Positions 1 to 6,120 of a DNA stretch of 7,733 nucleotides are shown here, one piece after another. The notes under the pieces are model-generated. The model did no database searches. It was not told the origin of the DNA and saw only the letters and a program-made list of their open reading frames with translations. The translations under genes were made by a program, and so were the position numbers. Source of the stretch: Betaproteobacteria bacterium UBA6910. Its GTDB lineage: Bacteria; Pseudomonadota; Gammaproteobacteria; Burkholderiales; UBA6910. Each line of letters begins with the position of its first letter. The first letter of the stretch is position 1. The DNA lies in the NCBI GenBank assembly GCA_002451065.1, contig DKBC01000157.1:1-7733 (forward strand). The letters are read 5' to 3'.

Positions 1-1229
1 GAGCCGTAGTTGATCATGAACCCGTCCTTCACCCCCGCCAGCACGTAGCGGAACACCGGGTCTGTCACGTAGAAGCCGGGGAAGGCCTGGGCCGTGGAGG
101 GCTCGTCATGGAACAGGGAGGCGAAGTCGCGGAACGGCTCCAGCCGGTTGGGCAGCGTCGGGTTGCGCCTGCCCGTGCTCTCCAGGGGATAAGTGGAGGC
201 CGGGAACATGCCGTTGCCGTCCACCTTCTCGTCCGCGCCGCCATGGGCGATCACCGCGTTGATCTCGGAGTGCACGATGGCGCAGGCGTTCGGCGCCGAG
301 CACTGCATCATGTTCAGCACCGGCAGCCCCGCCTTGCCCTCGGCGATCCACGGCGCCGCGCTGGGATAGACCGCCTCGTAATCGAGGATCGGCAGCCCGT
401 CGGCGGTGGCGCCCGTGGCGGCGAGGCGCATCTCCTCCTCCACCACCTGGCTGCGGTAGATGGCCGCGCCCGTGGGCTCCACGATGACCTGACCGAAAAG
501 CCCGTTGCCCGCGTTGCCCTGGTTGGCGTCCGCGCCCACCGTGGAGCCGTCGCTCTTCACCAGGAAGGCGCCTTCCTTCGCCGCGTAGAGGGTGTAGGTC
601 CTGGTTTGCCCGATGCCCGCGAGGCTCGATGTGTTGGTGCCGACGAAGGACCCGTCGTCCTGCATGCCGATGACATTCTGCAGGCCGGCCGCGTGGAACC
701 CCACGGCGCGGTCCTGCACCTGCTCGTCGACGAGCACGTTGAACAGTTGCCCCGCCGGCGTCACCTTGGGCACGGCGAACGGATTTGCCCCCGTGGGATC
801 CGCGTTGGGCTGGCCCGGGCCGGTGAGCAGGTTCTGCAGGCTCACCGTCAGGCAGTCGCCCTTGCGCACGCGCAGCACGAGAGGGCGGTGGCGCTTGTCG
901 GGCCGCAGGTCCACCAGGCCGGGCAGCGCTCCCGCCGGATCCACCGTCAGCGGCGCCAGCGTGTTCACGTTCACCACGTCACGGCGCAGCGCATACATCA
1001 TGCCGTTGACGTTGCCCGCGCCCAGGCGGTTGTACATCAGCGGCTTGTCGAAAGCCACGATGTCCGCCGTCACGGTTCGGTCACAGGTAATCGCGGCGTG
1101 GGACGTGGGGACCGCGAGCAGCGCCGTGACGCCCATCCCGGTCACGGCCAGCGCCTGCTTCAGACGCCGGAGCCGGAAGATGCCGGGGTTCGATCCCTTG
1201 CGGAATCGCAGCCGGGGTTTCTGGTTCAT
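1..1229 (-). CDS. Large secreted multicopper oxidase family protein (MofA/OmpB-like), N-terminal part, runs off left edge
   Basis: The frame is open from ATG 1229 to the window edge (409 codons plus 2 bases, no stop). The start is supported by AAGGAG six bases upstream and by the export signal that follows. That signal has a long basic n-region (residues 1-25, with FRLRRLK), a hydrophobic stretch (~26-43) and a likely cleavage after SHA at residue 45. The RR pair is not a clean Tat motif, so Sec is the default and Tat remains possible. From about residue 100 there is a cupredoxin-like domain: KGDCLTVSLQN, then VGFHAAGLQN (His179, where blue-copper oxidases have HWHG), YTLYAAKEGAFLVKS (where WYHSH is expected) and GLFGQVIVEP. 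This order is characteristic of multicopper oxidases, but the canonical copper ligands are mostly absent. From memory, the large MofA/OmpB class has a similar first domain, with active copper sites further along; that part lies outside the window. The gene has its own sigma-54-type promoter and follows a terminator, so it is a separate transcription unit. A role in Mn(II) or other metal oxidation is inferred from family only. Confidence 0.85.
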   Translation of the reverse strand, partial: MNQKPRLRFRKGSNPGIFRLRRLKQALAVTGMGVTALLAVPTSHAAITCDRTVTADIVAFDKPLMYNRLGAGNVNGMMYALRRDVVNVNTLAPLTVDPAGALPGLVDLRPDKRHRPLVLRVRKGDCLTVSLQNLLTGPGQPNADPTGANPFAVPKVTPAGQLFNVLVDEQVQDRAVGFHAAGLQNVIGMQDDGSFVGTNTSSLAGIGQTRTYTLYAAKEGAFLVKSDGSTVGADANQGNAGNGLFGQVIVEPTGAAIYRSQVVEEEMRLAATGATADGLPILDYEAVYPSAAPWIAEGKAGLPVLNMMQCSAPNACAIVHSEINAVIAHGGADEKVDGNGMFPASTYPLESTGRRNPTLPNRLEPFRDFASLFHDEPSTAQAFPGFYVTDPVFRYVLAGVKDGFMINYG

Positions 1230-1235
1230 GAAAAT

Positions 1236-1241
1236 CTCCTT
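1236..1241 (-). promoter_or_regulatory. Shine-Dalgarno site of the left-edge MCO gene
   Basis: AAGGAG reads on the minus strand, followed by the six-base spacer ATTTTC and then ATG 1229. This is near-ideal and fixes the start, because the next residues lead directly into an export signal. Confidence 0.8.
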
Positions 1242-1314
1242 CCTTTTGCACTGCACAAGGGGAATCGCCTCCAACCCTTACTGCGTGTAAGTTTTGTCGG
1301 CGTGGGCAACCATC

Positions 1315-1330
1315 CGCAGGATACGTGCCA
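1315..1330 (-). promoter_or_regulatory. Sigma-54 (RpoN) -24/-12 promoter of the left-edge MCO gene
   Basis: The minus strand reads TGGCACGTATCCTGCG. Against the sigma-54 consensus TGGCACG-N4-TTGC(A/T), the whole -24 block matches and the -12 block is CTGC. The invariant GG and GC have the required 12-base step. Transcription would begin near 1304, leaving a leader of about 75 bases before ATG 1229. Sigma-54 promoters need an activator bound upstream, and suitable dyads lie at 1391-1468 with a T-rich stretch between. In Pseudomonas putida GB-1, Mn oxidation depends on the NtrC-type regulator MnxR, so this kind of control suits an MCO of this class. That functional link is inference. Confidence 0.75.
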
Positions 1331-1390
1331 GATTCCTCAGACCCCCGGAAGATCGCGACAACTATCTAATGAAAATGGTTTTTTTAAAGC

Positions 1391-1413
1391 ACTGTGGCAA
1401 AACCCACAGGTGC
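1391..1413. promoter_or_regulatory. Dyad CTGTGG-N6-CCACAG, candidate activator (enhancer) site 1
   Basis: The core at 1392-1409 is a perfect 6-bp inverted repeat around the spacer CAAAAC. Flanking GCAC and GTGC extend the symmetry with a one-base bulge. Its centre is about 97 bases upstream of the predicted sigma-54 start site (near 1304), within the usual range for NtrC-family enhancer sites. A seven-T tract (1379-1385) in an A+T-rich patch lies between site and promoter and could favour bending, though I see no convincing IHF consensus. A hairpin in RNA is an alternative reading, but the site lies upstream of the predicted transcript. Confidence 0.55.
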
Positions 1414-1465
1414 GTGAGATTGCCCGATAGTGTGGATTTTTACCCAATTATGGGTGGCAAAACCC
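1394..1465. repeat. Direct repeat GTGGCAAAACCC, two copies exactly 60 bases apart
   Basis: The identical 12-mer occurs at 1394-1405 and 1454-1465. It covers most of the two candidate activator sites. A 60-base step places them nearly on the same face of the helix (about 5.7 turns). A repeated 12-mer in a short control region is unlikely by chance and supports a shared binding protein. Confidence 0.65.
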
Positions 1466-1468
1466 CCA
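1453..1468. promoter_or_regulatory. Imperfect copy of the dyad, candidate activator site 2
   Basis: GGTGG-N6-CCCCA matches the site 1 core (TGTGG-N6-CCACA) at 8 of 10 half-site bases and has the same CAAAAC spacer. Its centre is about 157 bases upstream of the predicted start site. It overlaps a small ACCCA-ATTA-TGGGT inverted repeat at 1442-1455. A third, weaker half-match (TGTGG at 1431-1435 followed by ACCCA) lies between the two, so there may be two or three bound dimers. Confidence 0.4.
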
Positions 1469-1473
1469 CTTCT

Positions 1474-1489
1474 CGGGGATTAATCCCCG
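1474..1489. promoter_or_regulatory. Perfect 16-bp palindrome, possible operator
   Basis: CGGGGATTAATCCCCG is perfectly self-complementary with no loop, which suits a dimeric DNA-binding protein better than an RNA hairpin. It lies about 170-185 bases upstream of the predicted sigma-54 start site, next to the tandem dyads, and differs from them in sequence, so a second regulator is possible. No T-tract follows on either strand, which argues against a terminator. Confidence 0.4.
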
Positions 1490-1724
1490 TTCTCCGGAGT
1501 CGCCCGTACGAGAACGCCCCGCAAAGATACCCAGGACCAGGGTCTTTATGGTGCGGTGACGCCGACCTCGGGCAGGTCCCCGGGGCATAGGCGGATTCCC
1601 CGCGTCGAACAGGGCGAGGCGGGCCGCTCTGCCCGGGGAGATCCGCGACGGGCGGGCTGCGGCGCACCGCGCAAAAACGGGTTCGTGACCCGCCCCCTCC
1701 TGGACCTCCGGCCGGGGCGCCGGC
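1490..1724. other. Non-coding spacer between control region and terminator
   Basis: No frame here looks like protein on either strand; the open frames are rich in Arg, Pro and Gly and have no ribosome-binding site. Visible structure is limited to an 8-bp palindrome (CTCCGGAG, 1492-1499) and an imperfect inverted repeat AAAGA-CCC / GGG-TCTTT at 1523-1547 with a two-base bulge. I recognise no riboswitch or tRNA. The whole gene-free interval is 1230-1898. Confidence 0.5.
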
Positions 1725-1762
1725 AAAGAAAAAGGGGCGCGGCCCCTGCGGACCGCGCCCCT
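1725..1762 (-). terminator. Intrinsic terminator after the MCO fragment
   Basis: On the minus strand a perfect 10-bp stem (AGGGGCGCGG / CCGCGCCCCT, arms at 1753-1762 and 1733-1742, 10-base loop) is followed by TTTTTCTTT. It would stop transcription arriving from the propeller/isomerase unit about 137 bases past the fragment's stop codon, insulating the sigma-54-driven MCO gene. It closely resembles the terminator at 6031-6067, including an AAGGGGAA motif just before the stem. Confidence 0.85.
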
Positions 1763-1898
1763 ATTCCCCTTGTGAGAGAGGTGTTGCCGGTTGTTTTTTC
1801 TGTCCAGGGCCTGCGGCCCCGGATGATTCCCCAGCTCCCGCTGGACCTGCCCCCGGCTCGCCCCCTCCCGGGGGCGGCCGGGTGTCTTCACTGCTACA

Positions 1899-2720
1899 TT
1901 ACGGCACCCGCAGGATGCCCCAGGCGCCGCCGCCCATGCCGGCCGCGGCGGTGTCCCGGAACAGGTAGTCGCCGGTCACGCCGTCGGCCCCACCCGCGCT
2001 GGGCAGCACGAACGAGAAGTGGGCGCTGCCGATGATGCTCTCCTGGGCTCCGAAGTACATCTGCATCGGGTTGGCGCCGATGTCCACCGAGCCCACGCCG
2101 CCCAGCTGCGTCCCGGCCACCAGCGTCGGGAAGCCGTTGGCGTCGCGGTTCTGCGCCAGGTACGGATCCCGCGGCCACACGTGACCGTGCAGCGTGAAGG
2201 TCGCGCCCCGGTTGCTGGAGTTGGCGTTCACCAGGTGGATGCGGAACGGCGTGTTCCTCGCCACCGTGAACACCGGCGTCTGCGGATCCGCGCCGGCGGT
2301 GAGCACGTTGCTGAACAGGTCGCCGGCGTTGGTCACGTTGCCGAAGCAGGTGAGGTCCGCCGGGTTCGCCGGCTTGGGCGCCGTGATCGGCTGGCCGCAG
2401 CCGCCCACGCCGAACACCCCGGCCCCGCCCGCCGCCGCCAGCGGCGGGATGCCGAAGCGGAAGAAGGTGGGCTCGGCCTTGTAGTTGGCCGCGTTGAGGG
2501 TGGTGTGGGGCGGGTTCTCCGGCAGCCCCGGGCCCTCCTCGGACTCGTTCTGCACGGCGTTACCCGAGGCGTAGCGGTAGTTCATCATCTTCTGCCACAC
2601 CAGGGCGAAGGAGCGGTAGTCCTGGGCCGGCATCGCCGGCAGGGCGCCGATGACCCCGCTGGCCGGGGTGGCCGCCAGGTATCGGAAGGCAACCCAAGGC
2701 CCCGCTAACCAGCTGCCGGG
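1899..2720 (-). pseudogene. Truncated C-terminal fragment of a MofA/OmpB-like multicopper oxidase
   Basis: The frame is open from just after a TGA (2721-2723) to TAA at 1899: 273 readable residues, or 244 if read from ATG 2633. It aligns by eye with the last ~250 residues of the MCO at the right edge. Shared blocks are a ...FRF..PP segment, DPQTPVF, LHGHVWPRDPY (versus LHGHLWQRDPY; 2175-2192) and TGDYLFRD followed by an aromatic/Gly-rich end (1953-1973). It lacks the rest of the enzyme and has no signal peptide. No Shine-Dalgarno precedes ATG 2633, and MCO-like reading continues upstream of that ATG without another ATG, GTG or TTG start. The breakpoint lies between 2721 and the isomerase stop at 2760. 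The most likely explanation is the residue of a deletion between tandem MCO genes. The unbroken frame leaves open a recent truncation or translation coupled to the isomerase. It contains a Cys pair (CGQP...DLTC) that could form a disulphide. Confidence 0.7.
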
Positions 2721-2759
2721 TCATTGCCCCCGCTTTTCAAGGATTGGGAAGCACCGCGG

Positions 2760-3740
2760 TCACAGGGGGATGAGGATCTTGATCTCCGCCGCGTCCCGCA
2801 GCCGGGCGATCTCGCTCTCGACCGCAGCCTCGGCCCTTTCGTTGCGGACGTGCTCCCGCAACTGCTCGCGGATCTGGTCCAGGGGCAGCAACTCCGCGTC
2901 CCGATGCTCCTCCAAGCGCAGGATATGCACCCCGAAGGGCGTCTCCACCATGTCCGAGATCTCCCCGGGCTTCAAGGCGAAGGCGGCCCGCTCCAGCGCC
3001 GGGACCCGTTGCCCCCGGTGGAAGAAGCCCATGTCCCCGCCGCTGGCGGCGGTTTCCGGGTCCTCGGAATATTTGCGCGCCAACTCTGCGAAATCCTCGC
3101 CTTTGCGGGCCCGCTCCAGGATGGACTCCATCTCCTCCCGGGTCGCCGCCCGGTCATTGCGTCCGTCCCGGGGCTTCCACACCAGGAGAATCTGCCGCAC
3201 CCGCACCTGCTCGGGAAGGGTGAGCCGCTGCTGGTTATCCCGGTAATAGGCTTCCAGTTCCTCATCGCTGACCTTGGCGGCGCCCTCGCGGATGCCATCC
3301 AGGTAGCGCTTGGCCGCGATCATGCCCTCCACGTGCTTGGGGTAGGTCTCCTCGGTGAAGCCCTCTGTTTGGAGCCGGCTGGCGAAGGACTGGGGCGTCT
3401 TGAACACCTTCTTCAGTTCGGCCACCGCGGCGTCCACCTCCTCCGGGCTGACCTCGATGCCTTTCTTCTGGGCCGCCTGGCGCAGCAGCTCCTGGTCCAC
3501 CATCTCGTCCATAGCCTCCCGGCGCAGCCGGGTGAGCAGCGCGAGCTGGTCGCCGCGGGCGCCCACGGCCACCCCCTTGGAGCGCTGGTACTCGGTGTAG
3601 AAGCCGTGAAAGCGCTGGTAGCTGATGGCCACCCCGTTCACCTTGACCGCGTCCCCGGGGTAGTAGCCCTGGGCCCAGGCGGCGCCCCACGCCGCCAGCA
3701 GCGGCGACAGGAGCGCGAGCCGGAGCAGCACCGCTGCCAT
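2760..3740 (-). CDS. Secreted parvulin-type (SurA/PpiC-like) peptidyl-prolyl cis-trans isomerase
   Basis: 326 residues from ATG 3740; a GTG at 3743 would add one residue. The ATG shares its A with the TGA of the propeller gene (TGATG), implying translational coupling. Residues 1-23 form a Sec signal peptide ending AWA with no lipobox, so the protein is soluble in the periplasm or exported. Residues ~30-165 are a helical SurA-N-like chaperone region. Residues ~178-278 form the parvulin domain, with VRVRQILLVW, FAELARKYSEDP, SGGDMGFF and ETPFGVHILRL in the family order. A basic/acidic helical tail follows (~285-320). The family isomerises X-Pro bonds and chaperones exported proteins. Here the first conserved His (usual S-H-I-L) is Gln183, while the second (His272) is kept, so chaperoning may outweigh catalysis. 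Clients are probably the neighbouring Pro-rich MCOs and the propeller protein. From memory, Leptothrix mofB beside mofA is also a peptidyl-prolyl isomerase; orthology is untested. Confidence 0.85.
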   Translation of the reverse strand: MAAVLLRLALLSPLLAAWGAAWAQGYYPGDAVKVNGVAISYQRFHGFYTEYQRSKGVAVGARGDQLALLTRLRREAMDEMVDQELLRQAAQKKGIEVSPEEVDAAVAELKKVFKTPQSFASRLQTEGFTEETYPKHVEGMIAAKRYLDGIREGAAKVSDEELEAYYRDNQQRLTLPEQVRVRQILLVWKPRDGRNDRAATREEMESILERARKGEDFAELARKYSEDPETAASGGDMGFFHRGQRVPALERAAFALKPGEISDMVETPFGVHILRLEEHRDAELLPLDQIREQLREHVRNERAEAAVESEIARLRDAAEIKILIPL

Positions 3741-5758
3741 CACTTCCCGGTCTTGCCCGTCTTGGCCGGCACGCCCATGAGGCTGGCGAAGGGGAGGTCG
3801 GAGTAGTTGACGTCCTTAGACCTCGAGCCCACGAACACGTAATAGGTGGCCGCCGTGTCCACCCGGACCGGTGCCTCGTAGAGGCCCTTGCCCAGAGCCT
3901 TGGCCGGCACCACGGTGCGCCCGCGGCCGTCCGAGCGGTAGTAGAGCACCGTCACGTCGGGAATGTCCCCGACGGGCTTGCCCGTGGCCGGATCTGTGAG
4001 CTTGAACTTGATCTTGGTGGCGGCGCCCACCGGGACCATCCGGTCCGGGATCTGGTACTCCACCGCCATGGGCGCGGTCGTGGTCTTGGCCTCCGGGTTG
4101 GGCTCCACCGCGGCGCTGAAGCAGTGGAGAAACCGGGGCGTGTCCATGAGAAAGGCCACGTCGTAGGTGCCCGGCACCGGAATCCTCACCCGCCCGGTGT
4201 AGACGCCGGGTTCCTGTTCCTGGAGGCTGCGGTCCACGATCTCGATGGCCCGGGCCTCGTGGCCGTAGTTGCGGAAGGCGCCCATGGGCGCGCCCATGCC
4301 CTCCATGTAAAAGTGCACGGTGCCTTCCGCCTGATTGACGATGTAGGCGGCGGCTTCCTTGGCCGAGGGCACCATGGCTTCGGCGATGCTGATTTCCCCG
4401 GCGGTACCCGGCGGGTTCTGGCCAGCCGGGATATAGGTGACCGGCGGCGTTTCGGCTTTCCCGAGTTCCGACACCGGGATGAGCCCCACCCGCTCGGTGC
4501 CCAGGGAACGCACATACCCGAAGCTGCGGGTGAAGGTCACCTGGTAGGGCTCCTTGCCCACCTCGACACCGTGGGCCAGCTTCTCGCTGGAGGCGTCGAT
4601 GACGTACACCTTATTTTCGAAGGGGTTCACCACCATGCCCCAGCGCCCGTCTTGGGAAAAACGCATGGGCCCCAGGCCGGGCTTGGCCTTGAGGGTGGTG
4701 CGGATCTTCATGCCTTCGGGATCCACCACCGTGATGATCCCGTCCTTGCCGTCGGCCACGTAGAGAGCCTTGCCCAGGGTGGAGTAGGCCATGGAGATGG
4801 GCTTCTCGCCGGCCTTGATGTCCTTCACCTTCTTCAGCGTCTGGATGTCGATGACCGTCACCGAGCCCCCGTCGCGGTTGGAGACGAAGGCGTAACGGTC
4901 GTCGTCGGTGAAGGCGATCTCGTGGTGGCCCTTCCCGGTCGGGATGAAGGCCACCTTCTCCATCTTGGCGGTGTCGATGACGGTGACGCCGCTCTGCTTC
5001 TCGTCCCGCGCGTTGTTGCCCACCCACAGGTAGCGCTCGTCATTTTGCAGCTCGGCCCGGGTGGGCTGCTCGCCGGCGTCCGCCTTGCCGACGACCTTGA
5101 AACTCTCGGTGTCCACCAGGGCCACCTTCCCGGCCAGGGGCATGGTCACGAACAGCCGCTTGTCGTCCTCGGTCTTGGCCCAGTCGGCGCCCGGGCGGTC
5201 GAGGTTGATCTGGGCGAAGAGGTTGGTGATGCCGGTGATGCCCACCGCCGGGTCGATGACGGAGATGGAGGCATCGCGGTTCATCACCAGCAGGAAGTGG
5301 CTGTTGAGGTCGATCATGGGCCGCACGCCCACGATGCCCTTCAGGTAGGTGGAGACCCGGTCCCGGCAGCTCATGGGCCGCCCCCCCTTGGCCTCCCAGG
5401 CCTCGCCCAAGTCCATCCACCCCGCCGGGTAGCGGCCCTGGACCGGCTGACCGGTGGTGGCGTCGGTGATGCGGAAGGTGACGTCGGCCCAGTCGGCCGC
5501 GATCACCTTGTCCGTCTTGCCGGAAACCGGGCGCACCGAAAACTCCACGATCATGCCCTCGCGATTGATGCGGTTGGGCGTGTCCTCCCCTTCCTTGCCG
5601 CCCTCCTTCGCTTGGTCGGCGCCCTCCGCCTTCTTGGGTTCCTTCGTTTTTTCCGCCGCTTGCGCCTTCTTCGCCGGGGCGGCCTTGCCTTCCTCGGCCT
5701 GGGCAAGCGGCGACAGGGCGAGAGCCAGGGCCGCGATCCACCATCTGACTGTTTGCAC
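3740..5758 (-). CDS. Secreted YVTN / cytochrome-d1-like seven-bladed beta-propeller protein with Ig-like flanking domains
   Basis: 672 residues from GTG 5758, chosen over the longer ATG 5839 because GAGGAG precedes it by seven bases and the signal peptide (1-21, ending AQA) starts there. Residues 22-62 are a Lys/Ala/Glu/Gly-rich linker. Residues ~68-128 look like a small beta-sandwich (IVEFSVRPVSG, DVTFRITDATTGQPV). Residues ~145-435 hold seven propeller repeats of the form GxxP-D-R-YVxN-VTVID, for example RYAFVSNRDGGSVTVID at 287-304. Two further beta-sandwich segments follow (~478-550 and ~565-650, the latter with IKFKLTDPATGKPV, echoing the N-terminal domain). The only Cys residues are 131 and 546. 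There is no CXXCH, so no covalent haem; similarity to the cytochrome d1 fold need not mean haem binding. The likely site is periplasmic or extracellular, as a binding or scaffold partner of the MCOs. Ligand and partner are unknown. It is coupled to the isomerase downstream. Confidence 0.8.
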   Translation of the reverse strand: MQTVRWWIAALALALSPLAQAEEGKAAPAKKAQAAEKTKEPKKAEGADQAKEGGKEGEDTPNRINREGMIVEFSVRPVSGKTDKVIAADWADVTFRITDATTGQPVQGRYPAGWMDLGEAWEAKGGRPMSCRDRVSTYLKGIVGVRPMIDLNSHFLLVMNRDASISVIDPAVGITGITNLFAQINLDRPGADWAKTEDDKRLFVTMPLAGKVALVDTESFKVVGKADAGEQPTRAELQNDERYLWVGNNARDEKQSGVTVIDTAKMEKVAFIPTGKGHHEIAFTDDDRYAFVSNRDGGSVTVIDIQTLKKVKDIKAGEKPISMAYSTLGKALYVADGKDGIITVVDPEGMKIRTTLKAKPGLGPMRFSQDGRWGMVVNPFENKVYVIDASSEKLAHGVEVGKEPYQVTFTRSFGYVRSLGTERVGLIPVSELGKAETPPVTYIPAGQNPPGTAGEISIAEAMVPSAKEAAAYIVNQAEGTVHFYMEGMGAPMGAFRNYGHEARAIEIVDRSLQEQEPGVYTGRVRIPVPGTYDVAFLMDTPRFLHCFSAAVEPNPEAKTTTAPMAVEYQIPDRMVPVGAATKIKFKLTDPATGKPVGDIPDVTVLYYRSDGRGRTVVPAKALGKGLYEAPVRVDTAATYYVFVGSRSKDVNYSDLPFASLMGVPAKTGKTGK

Positions 5759-5763
5759 GTTTT

Positions 5764-5771
5764 CTCTCCTC
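5764..5771 (-). promoter_or_regulatory. Shine-Dalgarno site deciding the GTG start of the propeller gene
   Basis: GAGGAGAG reads on the minus strand, with the AGGAG core seven bases before GTG 5758. The upstream in-frame ATG at 5839 has no such site and would put 27 hydrophilic residues in front of the signal peptide. Confidence 0.75.
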
Positions 5772-6030
5772 GACAACTTATCCGGCCCGGCGGCGTGCCT
5801 GCCGCGGCTGGGCCAGCTTGTTGAAAGACCCGGATTCACCTAGACCGCGGCCGATGCTGCCTTGCCGCGAGAAACCAGCGCATGAGCCTGATTGGGCAAC
5901 GCCCGGAGCCGACGGTTCCGGAGCCTGGTCCGGCTTCCCTGAGCCAGCCTCCGGGAGACTATTGCAGTGTATCAAGAAACCGCCCGCTTCGGACCCGTGC
6001 CCCAGAGCCGCGTCGAAGGTTCCGGAAATC
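5772..6030 (-). other. Leader/promoter region of the propeller-isomerase unit, no gene seen
   Basis: About 260 bases separate the terminator from the ribosome-binding site. No frame looks like protein. The region should hold the promoter for the propeller-isomerase pair, but I see no convincing -35/-10 pair. A weak sigma-54-like TGGCCCAGCCGCGGCA at 5800-5815 has only the GG/GC spacing to recommend it. A short direct repeat CCGGAGCC occurs at 5903-5910 and 5918-5925. Confidence 0.4.
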
Positions 6031-6067
6031 AAAATAAAAAGGGCGCGGCCCTTGGGAACCGCGCCCT
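6031..6067 (-). terminator. Intrinsic terminator after the right-edge MCO gene
   Basis: On the minus strand a perfect 9-bp stem (AGGGCGCGG / CCGCGCCCT, arms at 6059-6067 and 6040-6048, 10-base loop) is followed by TTTTTATTTT (the last stem T at 6040 also starts the tract). It begins 53 bases past the MCO stop codon and separates that gene from the propeller-isomerase unit. Its stem, loop and the AAGGGGAA just upstream (6076-6083) match the terminator at 1725-1762. Confidence 0.85.
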
Positions 6068-6120
6068 CCAGGTTTTTCCCCTTACGGAGTGCTACCGTTT
6101 TTCTTCTTGGATTGCTGCCA

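Noticed and set aside
1395..1413. Plus-strand TGGCA...GTGC read as a sigma-54 promoter
   Set aside because: The GG-to-GC distance is 16 rather than 12 bases, and no plus-strand gene follows.
108..1430. Long plus-strand open frame (440 codons) opposite the left-edge MCO gene
   Set aside because: It is a His/Arg/Val-rich antisense shadow of a clear coding frame. It lacks a ribosome-binding site and protein-like composition, and it runs across the promoter region.
1230..1600. Manganese (yybP-ykoY) or other riboswitch upstream of the MCO gene
   Set aside because: I searched by eye for the conserved yybP-ykoY core and other common riboswitch cores on the minus strand and found none. The predicted leader is only about 75 bases.
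1448..1891. Minus-strand open frame of 147 codons in the intergenic region
   Set aside because: It crosses the terminator and ends near the candidate operators. The composition is Arg/Pro/Gly-rich with no Shine-Dalgarno.
5800..5815. Possible second sigma-54 promoter, TGGCCCAGCCGCGGCA, before the propeller gene
   Set aside because: Only the GG and GC with spacing and a few more bases match, which is easily met by chance in G+C-rich sequence. No enhancer-like dyads are seen upstream.
4124..5824. Long plus-strand open frame (566 codons) opposite the propeller gene
   Set aside because: It is an antisense mirror of the propeller gene caused by high G+C third positions. The Gly/His/Asp/Leu-rich product has no recognisable domain.
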